A stretch of 64,000 bases of DNA from Acinetobacter oleivorans DR1 (GTDB lineage Bacteria; Pseudomonadota; Gammaproteobacteria; Pseudomonadales; Moraxellaceae), in assembly GCF_000196795.1 (NCBI RefSeq), contig NC_014259.1, forward strand, positions 1,240,001 to 1,304,000. Direction: 5' to 3'. Each line of letters begins with the position of its first letter. Position 1 is the first letter of the stretch. The notes beneath the pieces were generated by a model. The model was not told the origin of the DNA and made no database searches. It was given only the letters and a program-made list of their open reading frames with translations. The position numbers and the translations under genes were made by a program. Positions 44,251-53,558 of this stretch are shown here, piece by piece.

Positions 44251-45687
44251 TCAAAATTTTTGAGGTTGCCAGCCGCCACCCAGTGATTTATAAATTGCTA
44301 CAGCAGCAAGGGCTGAATCGGTTTGTGCCTGTACTTTTCTATCTGTGAATTGCAAAGCACTTGAATCTGCTTGTAATACTTCTATTCGACTGTTAATTCC
44401 TTTTTGATAGGCAATTAAAGCGATTTTCTGTGCAAGGTGTAGCGCATTTTCACCATCTTGAAGTGCTACGAGTTGTTCTTGTCTTTTAGATAAAGTTGAT
44501 AATGAGTTCTCTACATCTTCCGCTGCATGTAAGACGGCTAATTGGTAGGCTGCGAGCTTTTCGGCTTCTTGTCCCTTAGCTAAGCGAATTTCTGAATTAA
44601 TTCGACCAAAATCAAATAAACGCCAACGTAAGCCTAATAAGCCAGCAGCCTGATTGGCACCACTTGAAAATAAGTTTCCACTTACTGTGGCTGCGCTACC
44701 TATCAAACCGCCTAAAGAAACCTTTGGGTAATATTCTGCAATCGCACTGCCAATGCGTGCATTTGAAGCTGCCAGTTGCCTTTCAGCCATGATGAGATCT
44801 GGTCGTCTACGTAAAAGATCGCGGGGTGTTCCTGTTTCTGTAATATTAGGAATAACTGGAATTGGTTTTACTTCCGCTAGTTCAGCTCGGTGAGTTCCTG
44901 GTACGGTTCCAAGCATGACGTCGAGTGCATTCATGGCAATGTCTAGATTCATTCCAAGTGCGGGAACTACAGCTTGAACTTGAGCAACATTCGCTTTAGC
45001 TTGTTTGACCTGAAATTCAGATGCCAATCCTTTGCTATATAAAAGTTGAATAATTGAAAGAAGTTTTTGTTGCGTTTGTAATTGTTGCTGGGCAATGTCT
45101 AATCGAGATTGTAATCCTCGAATATTAATATAAAGATTTGCTGTTTGCGCTGCGACCATTAAACGAACTGCTGATGCTCCTGCATTCGAAGCTTGATAGT
45201 TTGCTAGAGCACTTTCACGGTCTCTTCGAAGGCCTCCGAAAATATCTAATTCCCAAGTGGCACTTAGGTTTGCCTCATAAGAACTACCATGTCGGTCAAA
45301 ATTAGGTATTGAATTTAAAACTTGCCCCAGTGGAGTTTCAACGGATTGGTAAGCTTTAGCTGCTTGTGCGTCAACACTACCTATTGGGCGTAAAGAAGCA
45401 TTGACTGCCGATAAGCTTGCTTGAGCTTGAGTCACACGGGTATATGCTTGGGTCAGATCCAGATTTTGTTTTAATGCTAATGTGACATATCGAGTAAGTT
45501 GAGGGTCATTAAAACTTTTCCACCATACTTCAATATCTGCTTTGGTTTCGTCACTTGGTGAGTTTAAGCGAGCGCCAAGATATTGCTCGGGTAGAGATAT
45601 ACTAGGACGTTTATAATTAGGACCTACGGTACAAGCAGCAAGAATGCTGGTGAGTATTGGTAGGAGAACGATAGATCTAGATAACAT
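44251..45687 (-). CDS. Outer-membrane efflux lipoprotein (NodT/OprM family)
   Basis: The 478-residue protein has a lipoprotein signal peptide with lipobox LAACT and two repeats of the outer-membrane efflux family (OEP) fold, including the typical QAYTRVTQAQASL and RRRPDLIMAERQLAASNARIG segments. It forms a trimeric channel across the outer membrane and periplasm for RND-type pumps. It is transcribed away from tetR and opposite to the RND adaptor-permease genes at 46518. A strong divergent promoter with a palindrome lies just upstream. Confidence 0.93.
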   Translation of the reverse strand: MLSRSIVLLPILTSILAACTVGPNYKRPSISLPEQYLGARLNSPSDETKADIEVWWKSFNDPQLTRYVTLALKQNLDLTQAYTRVTQAQASLSAVNASLRPIGSVDAQAAKAYQSVETPLGQVLNSIPNFDRHGSSYEANLSATWELDIFGGLRRDRESALANYQASNAGASAVRLMVAAQTANLYINIRGLQSRLDIAQQQLQTQQKLLSIIQLLYSKGLASEFQVKQAKANVAQVQAVVPALGMNLDIAMNALDVMLGTVPGTHRAELAEVKPIPVIPNITETGTPRDLLRRRPDLIMAERQLAASNARIGSAIAEYYPKVSLGGLIGSAATVSGNLFSSGANQAAGLLGLRWRLFDFGRINSEIRLAKGQEAEKLAAYQLAVLHAAEDVENSLSTLSKRQEQLVALQDGENALHLAQKIALIAYQKGINSRIEVLQADSSALQFTDRKVQAQTDSALAAVAIYKSLGGGWQPQKF

Positions 45688-45707
45688 ATTTTCCCCAAGG
45701 CGAGATT

Positions 45708-45759
45708 TTGAACAATGGCTTAATTGTGACTATAATACAATTTAGTCACTTGTTGTCAA
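45708..45759. promoter_or_regulatory. Overlapping divergent promoters of the OMF gene and tetR
   Basis: Rightward, TTGAAC (45708-45713) and TATAAT (45731-45736) are 17 bases apart and serve tetR. Leftward, TTGACA (45759-45754) and TATTAT (45737-45732) are 16 bases apart and serve the outer-membrane gene. The two -10 boxes overlap. Confidence 0.8.
45726..45749. promoter_or_regulatory. TetR operator 1 (GTGACTA-N10-TAGTCAC)
   Basis: A perfect palindrome with 7-base arms and a ten-base spacer covers the overlapping -10 boxes of both divergent promoters. A second copy with the same arms and spacing is at 46443. Binding of the TetR protein encoded between them would block both transcripts. Confidence 0.8.
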
Positions 45760-45814
45760 TATCAGGGGTCAAGAGTTAAACTACAACTTTCACATAAAGG
45801 TTTAAATTGAAAAT

Positions 45815-46435
45815 ATGAGTAAAGAAAAAAGTAGTTATCCAGTTTCAAAGCGAGGACCGGAAGATCATGAGGTAAGGGACCAAATCGTGGTTGCTGCTAC
45901 AGAGCATTTCAGCCGCTATGGTTATGAGAAAACTACAGTTTCTGATCTTGCAAAATCTATAGGCTTTTCTAAAGCTTATATTTATAAATTTTTTGAATCT
46001 AAACAGGCGATTGGCGAGATGATTTGTGCCAATTGTTTGCGTGAAATTGAAGATGAAGTTAATGCTACCATTCAAGAAGCTGAATATCCTGCTGAAAAAT
46101 TGAGAGTGCTTTTTAAAGTAATTGTGGAAGGGAGCCTTCGTTTATTTTCTCAAGATCGTAAGCTCTATGAAATTGCAGTTTCTGCAGCCTCTGAGAAATG
46201 GGATGCTACGGTTGCTTATGAAAATCGAATTCTTAAAGTACTACAAAATATTATTCAAGAAGGTCGTCAAACTGGTGATTTTGAAAGAAAAACACCAATT
46301 GATGAAGCAGTTAAGGCTATTTATTTAGTTATGAGACCTTATCTACATCCATTACTTTTACAACATAGCATTTCATATAACGCTGATGCTCCAGTGTTGC
46401 TTTCTAGTCTTGTGCTGAGAAGTTTATCGCCATAA
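45815..46435 (+). CDS. TetR-family repressor of the efflux divergon
   Basis: The 206-residue protein has an N-terminal TetR helix-turn-helix (residues about 20-66; YEKTTVSDLAKSIGFSKAYIYKFF) and a ligand-binding C-terminal domain. It lies between two gene groups encoding efflux parts, and identical palindromes stand before and after it. Autoregulation and control of both groups are therefore likely. The inducer is unknown. Confidence 0.92.
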   Translation: MSKEKSSYPVSKRGPEDHEVRDQIVVAATEHFSRYGYEKTTVSDLAKSIGFSKAYIYKFFESKQAIGEMICANCLREIEDEVNATIQEAEYPAEKLRVLFKVIVEGSLRLFSQDRKLYEIAVSAASEKWDATVAYENRILKVLQNIIQEGRQTGDFERKTPIDEAVKAIYLVMRPYLHPLLLQHSISYNADAPVLLSSLVLRSLSP

Positions 46436-46442
46436 TAAATTT

Positions 46443-46466
46443 GTGACTATTGACTAAATTAGTCAC
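46443..46466 (+). promoter_or_regulatory. TetR operator 2 (GTGACTA-N10-TAGTCAC)
   Basis: The arms (46443-46449 and 46460-46466) and spacing match operator 1. The site starts eight bases after the tetR stop and overlaps a candidate -35 box TTGACT (46450) for the adaptor-permease transcript. The matching -10 is weak (TAAAAA near 46472). Confidence 0.8.
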
Positions 46467-46517
46467 TTGATTAAAAATGAGTCTCCTGATTAATTTCTTC
46501 AAGGGGGGGACTCTAAT

Positions 46518-47642
46518 ATGCGTTATCGTCGCCTTATTCCATTTGCTGCAATATATTTATTTCCTTTTTTCTTGCTAGGTTGTGCTGAAAATACACAATC
46601 TGACCCCCGTACTTCGGCACCATTGGTACGAGTCGCAACTGTGCAAGAAGAAATTACTTCTGACTCAAGAGCATTTACAGGCACGATAGGCGCACGGGTA
46701 GAAAGTGATCTTGGTTTTCGTGTCTCTGGTAAAGTAATCAAACGGTTTGTTGAAGCCGGTCAGACGGTAAAACGCGGACAGTTACTGATGCGTATTGATC
46801 CGGTTGATTTGGAACTTGCTGCCAAAGCTCAGCAAGAAGCTGTAGGCGCAGCCAAAGCACGTGCTGAACAAGCAGAAAAAGATGAAGCTCGATATCGTGA
46901 TTTGCGTGGAAGTGGAGCTATATCTGCTTCCGCCTATGATCAGATTAAGGCAGCAGCAGATACGGCGAGAGCACAACTAAGTTCAACGCAAGCTCAAGCT
47001 AAAGTCGCATTAAACGCCAGTCACTATGCCGACTTAACAGCCGATGGTGATGGCACAATTATGGAAACACTGGTTGAACCGGGGCAAGTCGTAAGCGCGG
47101 GTCAAACAGTAATTCGTTTAGCTCATTCTGGTCAAAGAGAAGCAGTTATTCAGCTTCCCGAGACTTTACGCCCTGCAATAGGAGCTATTGGTCAAGCCAC
47201 TCTCTTTGGTAAAGAAAATATCAGTGTCCCAGCTAAGCTTAGACAGTTATCAAATACAGCAGATCAACTCACTCGTACTTTTGAAGCACGTTTTGTATTA
47301 GACGGAGATTTGGCAAACGCTCCTTTAGGTTCAACCGTTACTGTACGTATTGGAGCTCAAAATCAGAGTTCACAACATTTTTTACAAGTACCGATTGGTT
47401 CACTACTTGATAAAGGAAAGGGAGCAGGAGTATGGGTAATTAATGGAAAAACTCAGAAAGTAACGTGGCGTTCTGTTGTTGTAAAACAGGTTGATGATGA
47501 ATATGCGTATGTAACTGGCAATATTCAGAGTGGAGATCAAATTGTTGCTCTAGGTGCGCATTTACTTCGAGAAGGCGAGTTAGTCCGTATTGCATCACAG
47601 GCAAATAATCCTTCAATTGAAAATGAAGGAGGACACTCATGA
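46518..47642 (+). CDS. RND efflux periplasmic adaptor (lipoprotein)
   Basis: The 374-residue membrane-fusion protein has a lipoprotein signal (FFLLGCAEN), two lipoyl half-motifs (VSGKVIKRFVEAGQTVKRGQ and the later TADGDGTIMETLVEPGQVV) around an alpha-hairpin, and beta-barrel domains. It joins the inner-membrane pump to the outer-membrane channel. A strong GGGGG ribosome site precedes the ATG. The last four bases (ATGA) overlap the permease start, indicating translational coupling. Confidence 0.93.
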   Translation: MRYRRLIPFAAIYLFPFFLLGCAENTQSDPRTSAPLVRVATVQEEITSDSRAFTGTIGARVESDLGFRVSGKVIKRFVEAGQTVKRGQLLMRIDPVDLELAAKAQQEAVGAAKARAEQAEKDEARYRDLRGSGAISASAYDQIKAAADTARAQLSSTQAQAKVALNASHYADLTADGDGTIMETLVEPGQVVSAGQTVIRLAHSGQREAVIQLPETLRPAIGAIGQATLFGKENISVPAKLRQLSNTADQLTRTFEARFVLDGDLANAPLGSTVTVRIGAQNQSSQHFLQVPIGSLLDKGKGAGVWVINGKTQKVTWRSVVVKQVDDEYAYVTGNIQSGDQIVALGAHLLREGELVRIASQANNPSIENEGGHS

Positions 47643-50600
47643 GTGAGAAAGGTTTTAACCTGTCAGCTCTTGCTGTTCGTGAACGGGGTATCACTCTATT
47701 CCTGATTTTTCTAATTTCAATTGCAGGCATTGTTGCATTTTTTAAATTAGGTCGAGCTGAAGACCCAGCCTTTACAGTTAAGGTCATGACCATTGTGACT
47801 GCTTGGCCCGGTGCAACTGCCCAAGAAATGCAAGATCAAGTTGCTGAAAAAATCGAAAAACGGATGCAAGAGCTGCGTTGGTATGATCGAACAGAAACCT
47901 ATACAAGGCCTGGGCTAGCTTTTACGACACTAACCTTACTTGATAGCACACCTCCATCTCAAGTTCAGGAGGAGTTTTATCAAGCGAGGAAGAAAGCAAA
48001 TGATGAAATAAGCAATTTACCTTCAGGGGTAATTGGGCCACTTGTTAATGATGAATATGCGGATGTAACTTTTACTTTATATGCTTTGAAGGCAAAAAAT
48101 GAAGCACAAAGATTGTTGGTGCGTGATGCAGAAACGATTAGACAGCAGCTACTTCATGTCCCTGGGGTAAAAAAGGTCAATATTATTGGCGAGCAACCTG
48201 AACGTATCTATATTGAATTTTCACATGAGCGCTTGGCAACACTAGGCGTAAATCCACAAGATGTGTTTGCTGCACTTAATAATCAGAATGTACTTACTCC
48301 AGCTGGTTCTATTGAGACCAAAGGTCCTCAAGTTTTTGTCAGATTGGATGGTGCTTTTGATAAGTTACAAAAAATTCGAGACACACCTATAACTGCTCAA
48401 GGTCGTACCTTGAAATTGTCAGATATTGCGACTGTTAAACGTGGTTATGAAGATCCTGCAACATTCATTATTCGTAATGATGGAGAACCTGCTTTATTGC
48501 TAGGTGTAGTCATGCGTGAAGGGTGGAATGGATTAGATCTTGGTAAAGCATTAGAGAACGAAGTTGGCTCAATCAATGAAGATTTACCCCTTGGTATCAG
48601 CTTAAATAAGGTGACCGATCAAGCGGTAAATATTAGCTCGTCGGTAAATGAGTTCATGATTAAGTTCTTTGCAGCATTACTTGTGGTGATGTTTGTAAGC
48701 TTTATCAGCATGGGATGGCGAGTTGGACTTGTTGTTGCTATGGCTGTACCTCTCACATTGGCTATTGTTTTTGTGGCGATGTTGGCAACGGGCAAAAACT
48801 TTGACCGAATTACACTGGGCTCTCTTATTCTTGCCTTAGGACTCTTGGTTGATGATGCCATTATTGCCATTGAAATGATGGTCGTCAAAATGGAGGAAGG
48901 CTTTAGCCGAATAGCTGCATCTGCTTATGCATGGAGCCACACCGCAGCACCTATGCTTTCTGGAACATTAGTCACAGCTGTTGGATTTATGCCAAATGGC
49001 TTTGCCCGATCTACGGCTGGTGAATATACCAGCAATATGTTTTGGATTGTCGGCATAGCCCTTATTGCTTCATGGATTGTTGCAGTCGTTTTTACACCTT
49101 ATTTAGGTGTGAAGATGTTACCTGATTTTAAAAAAGTCGAAGGTGGACACCATGCAATTTATGACACCCCCCGATATAACCGTTTCCGTCAAATTCTTGA
49201 ACGTGTGATTGCGCGTAAATGGCTTGTTGCTGGTAGTGTTATCGGATTATTTGTTTTGGCAATAGGCGGAATGACATTGGTGAAAAAACAATTTTTTCCA
49301 ATCTCTGACCGACCTGAAGTACTTGTTGAAGTACAAATGCCTTACGGTACATCGATTACGCAAACTAGCGCTACTACAGCCAAAGTTGAAGCTTGGTTAT
49401 CTAAGCAAAATGAAGCAAAAATTGTGACATCGTATATTGGTCAAGGCGCTCCTCGGTTTTATTTATCCATGGGACCTGAGTTACCAGACCCATCCTTTGC
49501 CAAGATTGTGATACGAACTGACAATCAAGAAGAGCGGGAAGCCTTAAAACATCGCTTAAGACAAGCTGTTTCAAATGGGCTTGCTTCTGAAGCGCAGGTG
49601 CGTGTTACACAACTGGTCTTTGGACCATATTCACCCTATCCAGTGGCTTACCGTGTGACAGGGCCAGACCCAGAAAAATTGCGTGTAATTGCAGCTCAGG
49701 TTCAGCACGTTATGAATGCTAGCCCAATGATGAGAACTGTAAATACCGATTGGGGAACTCGTACACCAGCCCTTCATTTCACATTACAGCAAGATCGCCT
49801 ACAAGCAGTTGGTCTCACCTCAGCTTCAGTGGCACAGCAACTACAATTTTTGTTAACAGGTATTCCGATAACATCTGTACGCGAAGATATTCGTACAGTA
49901 CAAGTTGTTGCTCGTTCTGCGGGTGATATAAGACTGGATCCTGCAAAAATTGGTGATTTCACACTCACTGGGGCAAATGGACAACGTATTCCTCTGTCAC
50001 AAATTGGCAAGATTGAAGTGCGGATGGAAGAGCCTGTTATACGCCGTCGAGATCGCGTACCAACAATAACCGTTCGTGGAGATATTGCTGAAGGATTGCA
50101 ACCACCAGATGTATCTACAGCAATTACCAAACAGCTTCAGTCAGTTATAAAAAATCTACCAAAGGGCTATCGCATCGTTGAAGCGGGTTCTATTGAAGAG
50201 TCGGGTAAAGCCACTAAAGCTATGCTTCCTATTTTCCCGATCATGTTGGCAATGACTTTGCTCATTATCATTCTTCAGGTGAGATCTATAGCTGCAATGA
50301 TTATGGTGTTTCTCACCAGTCCATTGGGATTAATCGGTGTGGTACCGACGCTTCTATTATTCCAGCAGCCTTTTGGTATCAATGCCTTAGTTGGGTTGAT
50401 TGCATTGTCTGGAATTTTAATGCGAAACACACTCATCTTGATTGGTCAAATTCAGCAAAACAAGCAAGCTGGACTCGATCCGTTGGATGCTGTTGTGGAA
50501 GCAACAGTACAACGTGCCAGACCCGTCATATTAACGGCTTTGGCTGCTATTTTGGCTTTTATTCCTCTGACTCATTCGGTGTTTTGGGGAACGCTAGCTT

Positions 50601-50704
50601 ATACATTGATTGGTGGAACACTGGCTGGAACCATTTTAACTTTGGTTTTCTTGCCGGCTATGTACTCAATCTGGTTCAAAATCAGAGTCAAACCAACAGC
50701 TTAA
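47639..50704 (+). CDS. RND multidrug efflux permease (HAE-1 type)
   Basis: The 1021-residue pump has twelve membrane segments in two halves with large periplasmic loops. The proton-relay aspartates are in the fourth segment (LVDDAIIAIE near residue 405). The N-terminus starts NLSALAVRERGITLFLIF. It resembles the MexK/TriC-like branch more than AcrB-type pumps, but this is a similarity judgement. The cognate outer-membrane channel is probably the divergent gene at 44251. Substrates are unknown. An SDR gene follows after 39 bases. Confidence 0.94.
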   Translation: MSEKGFNLSALAVRERGITLFLIFLISIAGIVAFFKLGRAEDPAFTVKVMTIVTAWPGATAQEMQDQVAEKIEKRMQELRWYDRTETYTRPGLAFTTLTLLDSTPPSQVQEEFYQARKKANDEISNLPSGVIGPLVNDEYADVTFTLYALKAKNEAQRLLVRDAETIRQQLLHVPGVKKVNIIGEQPERIYIEFSHERLATLGVNPQDVFAALNNQNVLTPAGSIETKGPQVFVRLDGAFDKLQKIRDTPITAQGRTLKLSDIATVKRGYEDPATFIIRNDGEPALLLGVVMREGWNGLDLGKALENEVGSINEDLPLGISLNKVTDQAVNISSSVNEFMIKFFAALLVVMFVSFISMGWRVGLVVAMAVPLTLAIVFVAMLATGKNFDRITLGSLILALGLLVDDAIIAIEMMVVKMEEGFSRIAASAYAWSHTAAPMLSGTLVTAVGFMPNGFARSTAGEYTSNMFWIVGIALIASWIVAVVFTPYLGVKMLPDFKKVEGGHHAIYDTPRYNRFRQILERVIARKWLVAGSVIGLFVLAIGGMTLVKKQFFPISDRPEVLVEVQMPYGTSITQTSATTAKVEAWLSKQNEAKIVTSYIGQGAPRFYLSMGPELPDPSFAKIVIRTDNQEEREALKHRLRQAVSNGLASEAQVRVTQLVFGPYSPYPVAYRVTGPDPEKLRVIAAQVQHVMNASPMMRTVNTDWGTRTPALHFTLQQDRLQAVGLTSASVAQQLQFLLTGIPITSVREDIRTVQVVARSAGDIRLDPAKIGDFTLTGANGQRIPLSQIGKIEVRMEEPVIRRRDRVPTITVRGDIAEGLQPPDVSTAITKQLQSVIKNLPKGYRIVEAGSIEESGKATKAMLPIFPIMLAMTLLIIILQVRSIAAMIMVFLTSPLGLIGVVPTLLLFQQPFGINALVGLIALSGILMRNTLILIGQIQQNKQAGLDPLDAVVEATVQRARPVILTALAAILAFIPLTHSVFWGTLAYTLIGGTLAGTILTLVFLPAMYSIWFKIRVKPTA

Positions 50705-50743
50705 CCATCAGATTCTTAAGTTTAAAAATTATTCGGAGTTCAT

Positions 50744-51550
50744 ATGTCAAACTCACAAGTAGTGGTAATTACCGGTGTTTCATCAGGAATTGGTCAAGTC
50801 ACAGCAGAAAAATTTGCTAAAAAAGGCCATAAAGTATTTGGAACAGTCAGAAATAAAGTCAAAGCCCAACCTATTGAAGGGGTTGAGCTCATTGAAATGG
50901 ATGTGTCTGATGAGGACTCTGTCCAACTTGGGATTCATTCTATTATTGATAAGGCTGGGCGTATTGATATCTTAATTAATAATGCTGGAGCAAGCCTGAC
51001 TGGGGCAATAGAAGAGACCTCTATAAAAGAAGCAGAATTTTTATTTAATACGAATGTATTTAGTATTCTTCGTACGATACAAGCGGTATTGCCATATATG
51101 CGAATACAACATTATGGAAGAATCATAAATATTAGCTCGGTATTGGGTTTTCTTCCTTCACCTTATATGGGGGTATATTCTGCAACTAAACATGCAGTTG
51201 AAGGATTATCCGAATCTTTAGATCACGAGCTTCGTCAATTTGGGATTCGCGTGACATTGGTGCAACCTTCTTTCACCAAAACCAATCTAGATAAAAACGC
51301 ACCTGTAGTAAGTTCTAAAATTCCTGAATATGACAATGAACGTAATTTAGCTACACAGGCTATATCGAATCAGATTAATCATGGATCCCAACCAGATGCT
51401 GTTGCAGATACGATCGTTACAGCGGCATTGAATGATTGGCAAATGCGTCGCACACCATCTGGACAGGCGTCTTTGTTAAGTAAGTTACGTCGCTTCATGC
51501 CAAGTGGCCCTGTTGATAAGAGCATTAGAAAGACTTTTGGGTTGAAATAA
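50744..51550 (+). CDS. Short-chain dehydrogenase/reductase
   Basis: The 268-residue SDR has the cofactor motif TGVSSGIGQ near residue 10, NNAG near residue 84, and the catalytic serine-tyrosine-lysine set (INISSVLG and YSATKHAVE). The substrate is unknown. It follows the RND permease by 39 bases and is probably co-transcribed with it, so its substrate or product may relate to the pumped compounds. A strong terminator closes the unit. Confidence 0.9.
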   Translation: MSNSQVVVITGVSSGIGQVTAEKFAKKGHKVFGTVRNKVKAQPIEGVELIEMDVSDEDSVQLGIHSIIDKAGRIDILINNAGASLTGAIEETSIKEAEFLFNTNVFSILRTIQAVLPYMRIQHYGRIINISSVLGFLPSPYMGVYSATKHAVEGLSESLDHELRQFGIRVTLVQPSFTKTNLDKNAPVVSSKIPEYDNERNLATQAISNQINHGSQPDAVADTIVTAALNDWQMRRTPSGQASLLSKLRRFMPSGPVDKSIRKTFGLK

Positions 51551-51574
51551 CTTATTCATTATTTTTAATATTAT

Positions 51575-51607
51575 AAAATCTAAGCATAAATTTTATGCTT
51601 AGATTTT
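51575..51607. terminator. Bidirectional terminator between the SDR and hxlR-type genes
   Basis: A 15-bp near-perfect stem (51575-51589 with 51593-51607) with A-run and T-run flanks lies between converging genes. Confidence 0.9.
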
Positions 51608-51608
51608 A

Positions 51609-51983
51609 TTACTTTGAGTCGCTATTTAATTTTTGATTTTTAAATTCTGCCCATTCAATAAGTGCTTCCATTGAAGGACCAAGTGCTAATCCTATTTCAC
51701 TAAGCTCATATTCAACTTTAGGGGGAACTTGTGGATAAACAGTACGTTTAATAATCCCATCTTGTTCTAATTGTTTAAGCTGCTGAATCAACATTTTCTG
51801 ATTAACACCTTCGATAAGTTTTTCTAATGCAGAGAAACGTAGGGGTTGTTTAGCTGCAAAAAGTTGACAAAGGATAATTATTTTCCATTTTCCTTCAATA
51901 GCTTTAAGGGCTTCAGAGGTGATTTTTGCCCATACTATCCGCTGTTGAGGATCTTCACAATTCCAGTCACGTGCTGCTTTCAT
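51609..51983 (-). CDS. HxlR-family transcriptional regulator
   Basis: The 124-residue protein has the winged helix-turn-helix of the HxlR/MarR-like family (GKWKIIILCQLF and QKMLIQQLKQLEQDGIIKRTVY). These regulators often sense oxidants or aldehydes through cysteines; cysteines at about residues 9 and 39 are present. It is divergent from the oxidoreductase gene at 52093 and probably controls it. Confidence 0.9.
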   Translation of the reverse strand: MKAARDWNCEDPQQRIVWAKITSEALKAIEGKWKIIILCQLFAAKQPLRFSALEKLIEGVNQKMLIQQLKQLEQDGIIKRTVYPQVPPKVEYELSEIGLALGPSMEALIEWAEFKNQKLNSDSK

Positions 51984-52092
51984 ACTTACCTTTTAGGAAT
52001 ATACTTACTTTTTTGTGTGTACTTCCTATTATCTCAGCTTGTCTTTAAACTTAAAAGTGTTAACTGTATTAAATTTCTCAAAAGGCTGATAT

Positions 52093-52842
52093 ATGAAAAT
52101 AGGTATTGTTGGAGTTGGTAATATTGGAAAGACCCTTGCACGTCTTTTAAAGGAAGCAGGTCATACTATATATGTTGCGAATTCTAGAGGTGTGGACGGG
52201 GTAAGAAAAATTGCGGATGAAATAAACGTAGAAGCAGTCGATATATATGGAGCTGTTAATTCTTCAGATGTTATTATTTTATCAATTCCTTTCCCAGCTA
52301 TAAAAGAATTACCAACAGATTTATTTTACTCAGCAGCTACAGACAAAGTAATTATAGATACCAGTAATTATTATCCTGATTTCCGTGATCCGCATATTAA
52401 AGAAATTGATGATGGAATGACAGAAAGTGTTTGGGTATCCACGCAGATTAATCGTCCTGTTATTAAAGCTTTTAATAATATTTTAGCTTATTCACTTGCA
52501 GAATTAGGCCAAGTTGAAGGAAGTAAAAATAGATTAGCGATAGCTGTTGCTGGAGATAGTGTACCTTCAAAAGATGTTGTTATGAGCCTTGTTAATGACA
52601 TAGGTTTTGACCCTGTAGATGCAGGAAGTTTGGAAGATTCTTGGAGACAACAACCATGTACGCCAGCATATTGCTGTGATTATGATCAGCAAATGATGAG
52701 GAAAGGACTCGCTATTGCTCAAAAAGGAGAGGCTCAAAAAAAGCGTGATCGTTTACCTGAACTCTTCTCAAGCTTAGGGGCTAATCCAACGCATCAGGAT
52801 ATTGTTCAAATGAATCGAGATTTAAATCCAATACTCGATTAA
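52093..52842 (+). CDS. NAD(P)-binding oxidoreductase (COG2085, F420-reductase-like)
   Basis: The 249-residue protein has an N-terminal Rossmann motif GVGNIGKTLARLL and resembles the F420-dependent NADP reductase family, as found in bacteria that lack F420. Its substrate is unknown. It is divergent from the HxlR regulator across 109 bases. A hairpin terminator follows. Confidence 0.85.
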   Translation: MKIGIVGVGNIGKTLARLLKEAGHTIYVANSRGVDGVRKIADEINVEAVDIYGAVNSSDVIILSIPFPAIKELPTDLFYSAATDKVIIDTSNYYPDFRDPHIKEIDDGMTESVWVSTQINRPVIKAFNNILAYSLAELGQVEGSKNRLAIAVAGDSVPSKDVVMSLVNDIGFDPVDAGSLEDSWRQQPCTPAYCCDYDQQMMRKGLAIAQKGEAQKKRDRLPELFSSLGANPTHQDIVQMNRDLNPILD

Positions 52843-52886
52843 CTTTTAAAGATTATTTTCTAAAACTTAATTTTATAAATATAAAG

Positions 52887-52916
52887 GGCTTATTTTTTAT
52901 AATGATTAAATAAGCC
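52887..52916 (+). terminator. Terminator after the COG2085 gene
   Basis: GGCTTATTT (52887-52895) pairs with AAATAAGCC (52908-52916) with a 12-base loop. The U-tract is weak. Confidence 0.5.
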
Positions 52917-52966
52917 TAATTGTTTGAATTAATAAAAATTCTCTATTTAATGGAGTCTGGTGGTAA

Positions 52967-53533
52967 CTATCTAAGAATTAAAAATTTATTGGTAGTAAAG
53001 TTTTGAATAAATAAAGATTTTTTAAGAGGGCAGATTAATGCTTTTCGATTCATGATTCCATAAATTAAATATACATACTCTTGCGATGAACCAACTAATG
53101 CAAAAAGTTGATCTTGCTGATCAATACCAATAAGAATTTCATTGGTTAATTTTAACATATCAAAAGGTGAGGCATTTTTCTTGGCCTCAACAGATATATT
53201 GAAATTTTCAAAAGTTTTCTTGATATCAAGTAATGAATAATAGAAATTTTGCTGATTTCGTTGAGCTTGCAAATAAACAGTAATACGTTCTATATCTATT
53301 TGTTTATTGTGTTTTGCAGCAACTGCTGAAGCAAGAATAAAAGAAATGTTTGAAGTATTTGAGTCTATTGAGCCCACTTTAAGTTTAGAAATAGAACTTT
53401 GGATATTATCAGGTATATGTTTGACAGAAGCTGAGCACATATTTATTGACCTATAGACTGTGGTAGCTTGGGATGTATTCAGCCCTGCTAATAGTGGTAT
53501 GAAAACCATGAGTTGTTTTAATTTAAGCGTCAT
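52967..53533 (-). CDS. Secreted protein of unknown function (weak C39-peptidase resemblance)
   Basis: The 188-residue protein has a signal peptide (LMVFIPLLAGLNTSQA) and a predicted mature domain that faintly recalls the C39 peptidase fold: a cysteine in INMCSAS, an ordered helical region, and a late YVYLIYGIMNRKALI segment. The expected histidine of a C39 catalytic pair is not clear, so activity is doubtful. It follows the gene at 53559 by 25 bases and is probably in one operon with it. Confidence 0.6.
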   Translation of the reverse strand: MTLKLKQLMVFIPLLAGLNTSQATTVYRSINMCSASVKHIPDNIQSSISKLKVGSIDSNTSNISFILASAVAAKHNKQIDIERITVYLQAQRNQQNFYYSLLDIKKTFENFNISVEAKKNASPFDMLKLTNEILIGIDQQDQLFALVGSSQEYVYLIYGIMNRKALICPLKKSLFIQNFTTNKFLILR

Positions 53534-53558
53534 ATAAAAGCTTGTATAAAGTTTCTAC

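Noticed and set aside
48619..48888. 89-codon minus-strand frame inside the RND permease gene
   Set aside because: It is a shadow of the real coding frame, with low-complexity composition and no ribosome site.
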